A DNA stretch of 15,233 nucleotides from Singulisphaera sp. GP187 (GTDB taxonomy: Bacteria; Planctomycetota; Phycisphaerae; Phycisphaerales; SM1A02): contig CAMDEL010000014.1 in assembly GCA_945896765.1 (NCBI GenBank), positions 1 to 15,233 on the forward strand, read 5' to 3'. Under the pieces are notes generated by a model, which was given only the letters and a program-made list of their open reading frames with translations, did no database searches and was not told where the DNA came from. Below are positions 13,596 through 15,233 of this stretch, in pieces. Both the position numbers and the translations under genes were made by a program. Numbering within the stretch: the stretch's first letter is position 1; the number at the start of each line of letters is the position of its first letter.

Positions 13596-14360
13596 ATGAG
13601 ATTGCCAGTTGTGTTATTGCCAGTCGGGCTTGTGATCCTCGCGCAGTTATTGCTGGGATGCGCAAGCGGTCCTGCGAAGCCGGTCGTGGATTCGAGCGCG
13701 AGCGATCAATCGCAACTGTTATCCATCACTCCAGCGCAGATTGATTGTGGAGTGGTTTCTCAGTGCGAATTGCCTCCGCCAATTTCAATGATGCTGCGCA
13801 ATGGGACGACCGAACCGATTCGAGTTCGTGGATTTGTCGCAACATGCGGATGCACAATTCCAGATCTGCGACCGAATATCGAAATCGCTCCTGGTGAGGA
13901 AGTGATGGTAAATGTTCGTCTGGAACTTTGGGGGCAGGGGCGCAAACAACAGTTCATCCGATTTATTGATGAGAATTTCCAGCCTCTTGGTCGAGTCCAA
14001 GTTCGATATGAAGTTCGCTCTGCGCTGAGATCGACACCAAGCGGCATCTCTCGCGATGTCAATCCAGATGGAACGTTTCAGGTTGAGTCATTGACCGATG
14101 AGAAATTCACAATCCTCCAGTCCAACCCCGCTGTCGTGTTGCAGCGAGATACCGAGGCGGCTGCAGATCACTCGCTGTCAATCAATTGGACAGAAGTTGA
14201 GGCGCTTGCGCTTGCGACAACTCCCATCCCAGAGTTCACATTCGATTCGGCTGGAAAGTGGTCCACACTTTTGGTCCGAATTGCAACGGATAAGCCAGAT
14301 TGTTCGGAAGTTTTCATTTGGTTGAGGAACATCACACCAGCGCGCCCCGCGACCTACTAG
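13596..14360 (+). CDS. DUF1573-type lipoprotein
   Basis: From ATG 13596 the 254-residue protein begins with a signal sequence and lipobox (LLLGC, Cys22). A short Ser/Asp-rich linker leads to an immunoglobulin-like DUF1573 pattern at about 45-140: ITPAQIDCGVVSQCE, then LRNGTTEPIRVRGFVATCGCTIP with the Cys84-Gly-Cys86 pair, then IEIAPGEEVMVNVRLEL. The second half (about 145-250) is beta-rich and unrecognised. DUF1573 proteins are common in Bacteroidota and Planctomycetota; their role is unknown, with an envelope location here. An in-frame TTG at 13551 would put 15 extra residues before the signal, so it is rejected. The gene begins 55 nt after ahcY without an intervening terminator, so it may be cotranscribed. 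The lipoprotein call is firm and the domain call good. Confidence 0.75.
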   Translation: MRLPVVLLPVGLVILAQLLLGCASGPAKPVVDSSASDQSQLLSITPAQIDCGVVSQCELPPPISMMLRNGTTEPIRVRGFVATCGCTIPDLRPNIEIAPGEEVMVNVRLELWGQGRKQQFIRFIDENFQPLGRVQVRYEVRSALRSTPSGISRDVNPDGTFQVESLTDEKFTILQSNPAVVLQRDTEAAADHSLSINWTEVEALALATTPIPEFTFDSAGKWSTLLVRIATDKPDCSEVFIWLRNITPARPATY

Positions 14361-14373
14361 ACTCCGCCCCCCA

Positions 14374-15204
14374 ATGGCGAAGAAGAAAACTCGGAGCTCC
14401 AGCCGCAAAGCATGGAGAACCGCAAAAAATTCAGACAAGCACGAACTCTACGAACTCTCCGTTCAAGGGACTGAATCTGATTGCATCATGATCGACCGCG
14501 TTTTTCGTAAGCGACTTAATCGAACACCGCATACTTTGCGCGAAGATTTTTCGGGGACTGGTCTGATGTCTCGCGAATGGGTTCAGTGGCGCGCAACCAA
14601 TTCTGCTGTCGGCGTCGATTTGGACGCGAAAGTGTTGCGCCGTGGCCGCGAAAAAATCTCGTCGCTTTCAGCGGATCAGCGCAAGCGTATTCAACTAAAA
14701 AAGGGCGATGTCAATCGTGTACGGACGGAAGGCGCAGATGTTTTGCTTGCGCTCAATTTCAGTTATTTCGTTTTTCATACGAGAGCACAGTTGCTGGAAT
14801 ATTTCACCAATGCACGCAAGAACGTCAAGGATGGCGGAATGATTTTCGTCGATGCATATGGTGGATCTGGTTCTTGGGCGGTTGGCGAAGAAGATCGCTC
14901 TCTGGATGGGTTCACCTATGTCTGGCACCAGGCCAAAGTCAATCCCATCACGCATTCTGTCGTGAATCACATCCACTTTCGCTTTCCAGACGGCAGCGAA
15001 ATCCGTCGCGCCTTCACATATCACTGGAGACTTTGGACATTGCCAGAGATCAAAGAAGTCCTGATTGAAGCTGGATTCCATAGGCCTGTGGTTTATTGGG
15101 AGGGAACGGAAAGAAAAAGCGGAGAAGGCAATGGCGTGTTCAAACCGTCGCATCGCGGCGAAGCGTGTGAGGGTTGGATTGTCTACATCGCCGCAGAAAA
15201 ATAG
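14374..15204 (+). CDS. Class I SAM-dependent methyltransferase
   Basis: The 276-residue protein has a basic N-terminus (KKKTRSSSRKAWR), a DKHELYELSVQ segment, then a Rossmann-type methyltransferase core. Motif I is a variant, LREDFSGTG (55-63), followed by VGVDLD (79-84) for the SAM ribose, KKGDVN for the adenine loop, and ALNFSYFVFHTR as motif IV. The C-terminal half contains W/H-rich strands (FTYHWRLWTLPEIKEVLIEAGF) typical of small-substrate class I enzymes. The substrate is unknown. The DFSGTG version of motif I, with Asp-Phe-Ser in place of the common (D/E)xGxG, is a recognisable subgroup feature. It starts 13 nt after the DUF1573 gene with no terminator between, so it is probably in the same transcript and possibly in the ahcY unit. 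No clear ribosome binding site is visible before ATG 14374. Confidence 0.85.
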   Translation: MAKKKTRSSSRKAWRTAKNSDKHELYELSVQGTESDCIMIDRVFRKRLNRTPHTLREDFSGTGLMSREWVQWRATNSAVGVDLDAKVLRRGREKISSLSADQRKRIQLKKGDVNRVRTEGADVLLALNFSYFVFHTRAQLLEYFTNARKNVKDGGMIFVDAYGGSGSWAVGEEDRSLDGFTYVWHQAKVNPITHSVVNHIHFRFPDGSEIRRAFTYHWRLWTLPEIKEVLIEAGFHRPVVYWEGTERKSGEGNGVFKPSHRGEACEGWIVYIAAEK

Positions 15205-15233
15205 GCGTGATTCTTGTCAAACATTGTTCTGCG

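Overview
The window looks like a piece of a Gram-negative bacterial chromosome with moderate GC (roughly 50-53% by eye). Several genes encode exported lipoproteins, and there is a diverged ECF sigma/anti-sigma pair, a COG3014-type lipoprotein, a DUF1573 protein, an ArsR-methyltransferase fusion and a long-form S-adenosylhomocysteinase. This mix suggests a planctomycete-like bacterium (Phycisphaerae or a relative), but the assignment is an inference. I saw no tRNA, rRNA, CRISPR, IS element or phage gene.

Region 1 (1-6542, + strand) is a tightly packed cell-envelope cluster. It holds a TonB-like protein cut by the window edge, a Val/Pro-rich membrane-anchored protein, an ECF-like sigma factor, a two-helix membrane protein in the anti-sigma position, an exported C-terminally anchored protein with a CsgG/LpoB/FlgT-like middle domain, and a COG3014-type lipoprotein. 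The first five genes overlap by 1 to 11 nt, so they are probably one translationally coupled operon. The sixth follows after 111 nt. The likely theme is trans-envelope signalling or assembly with its own sigma control.

Region 2 (6543-8427) holds a flavin reductase-like protein (+), an unrecognised W/C-rich 152-residue protein on the opposite strand, and a TPR lipoprotein (+) starting almost back to back with it.

Region 3 (8448-13540) centres on the S-adenosylmethionine cycle. An ArsR-type regulator fused to a SAM-methyltransferase domain (+) is separated from ahcY (+) by two minus-strand genes: a triple-cysteine-module exported protein and an amidase-signature lipoprotein. The 153-nt divergent region before ahcY contains a promoter-like element, a palindrome at the expected transcription start, and a 9-bp inverted repeat that places identical TATGAT boxes on both strands. 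A strong rho-independent terminator for the cysteine-rich gene lies inside the first codons of the amidase gene.

Region 4 (13596-15204, +) carries a DUF1573 lipoprotein and a second class I SAM methyltransferase, probably downstream in the ahcY transcription unit. No stretch over 300 nt lacks a gene.
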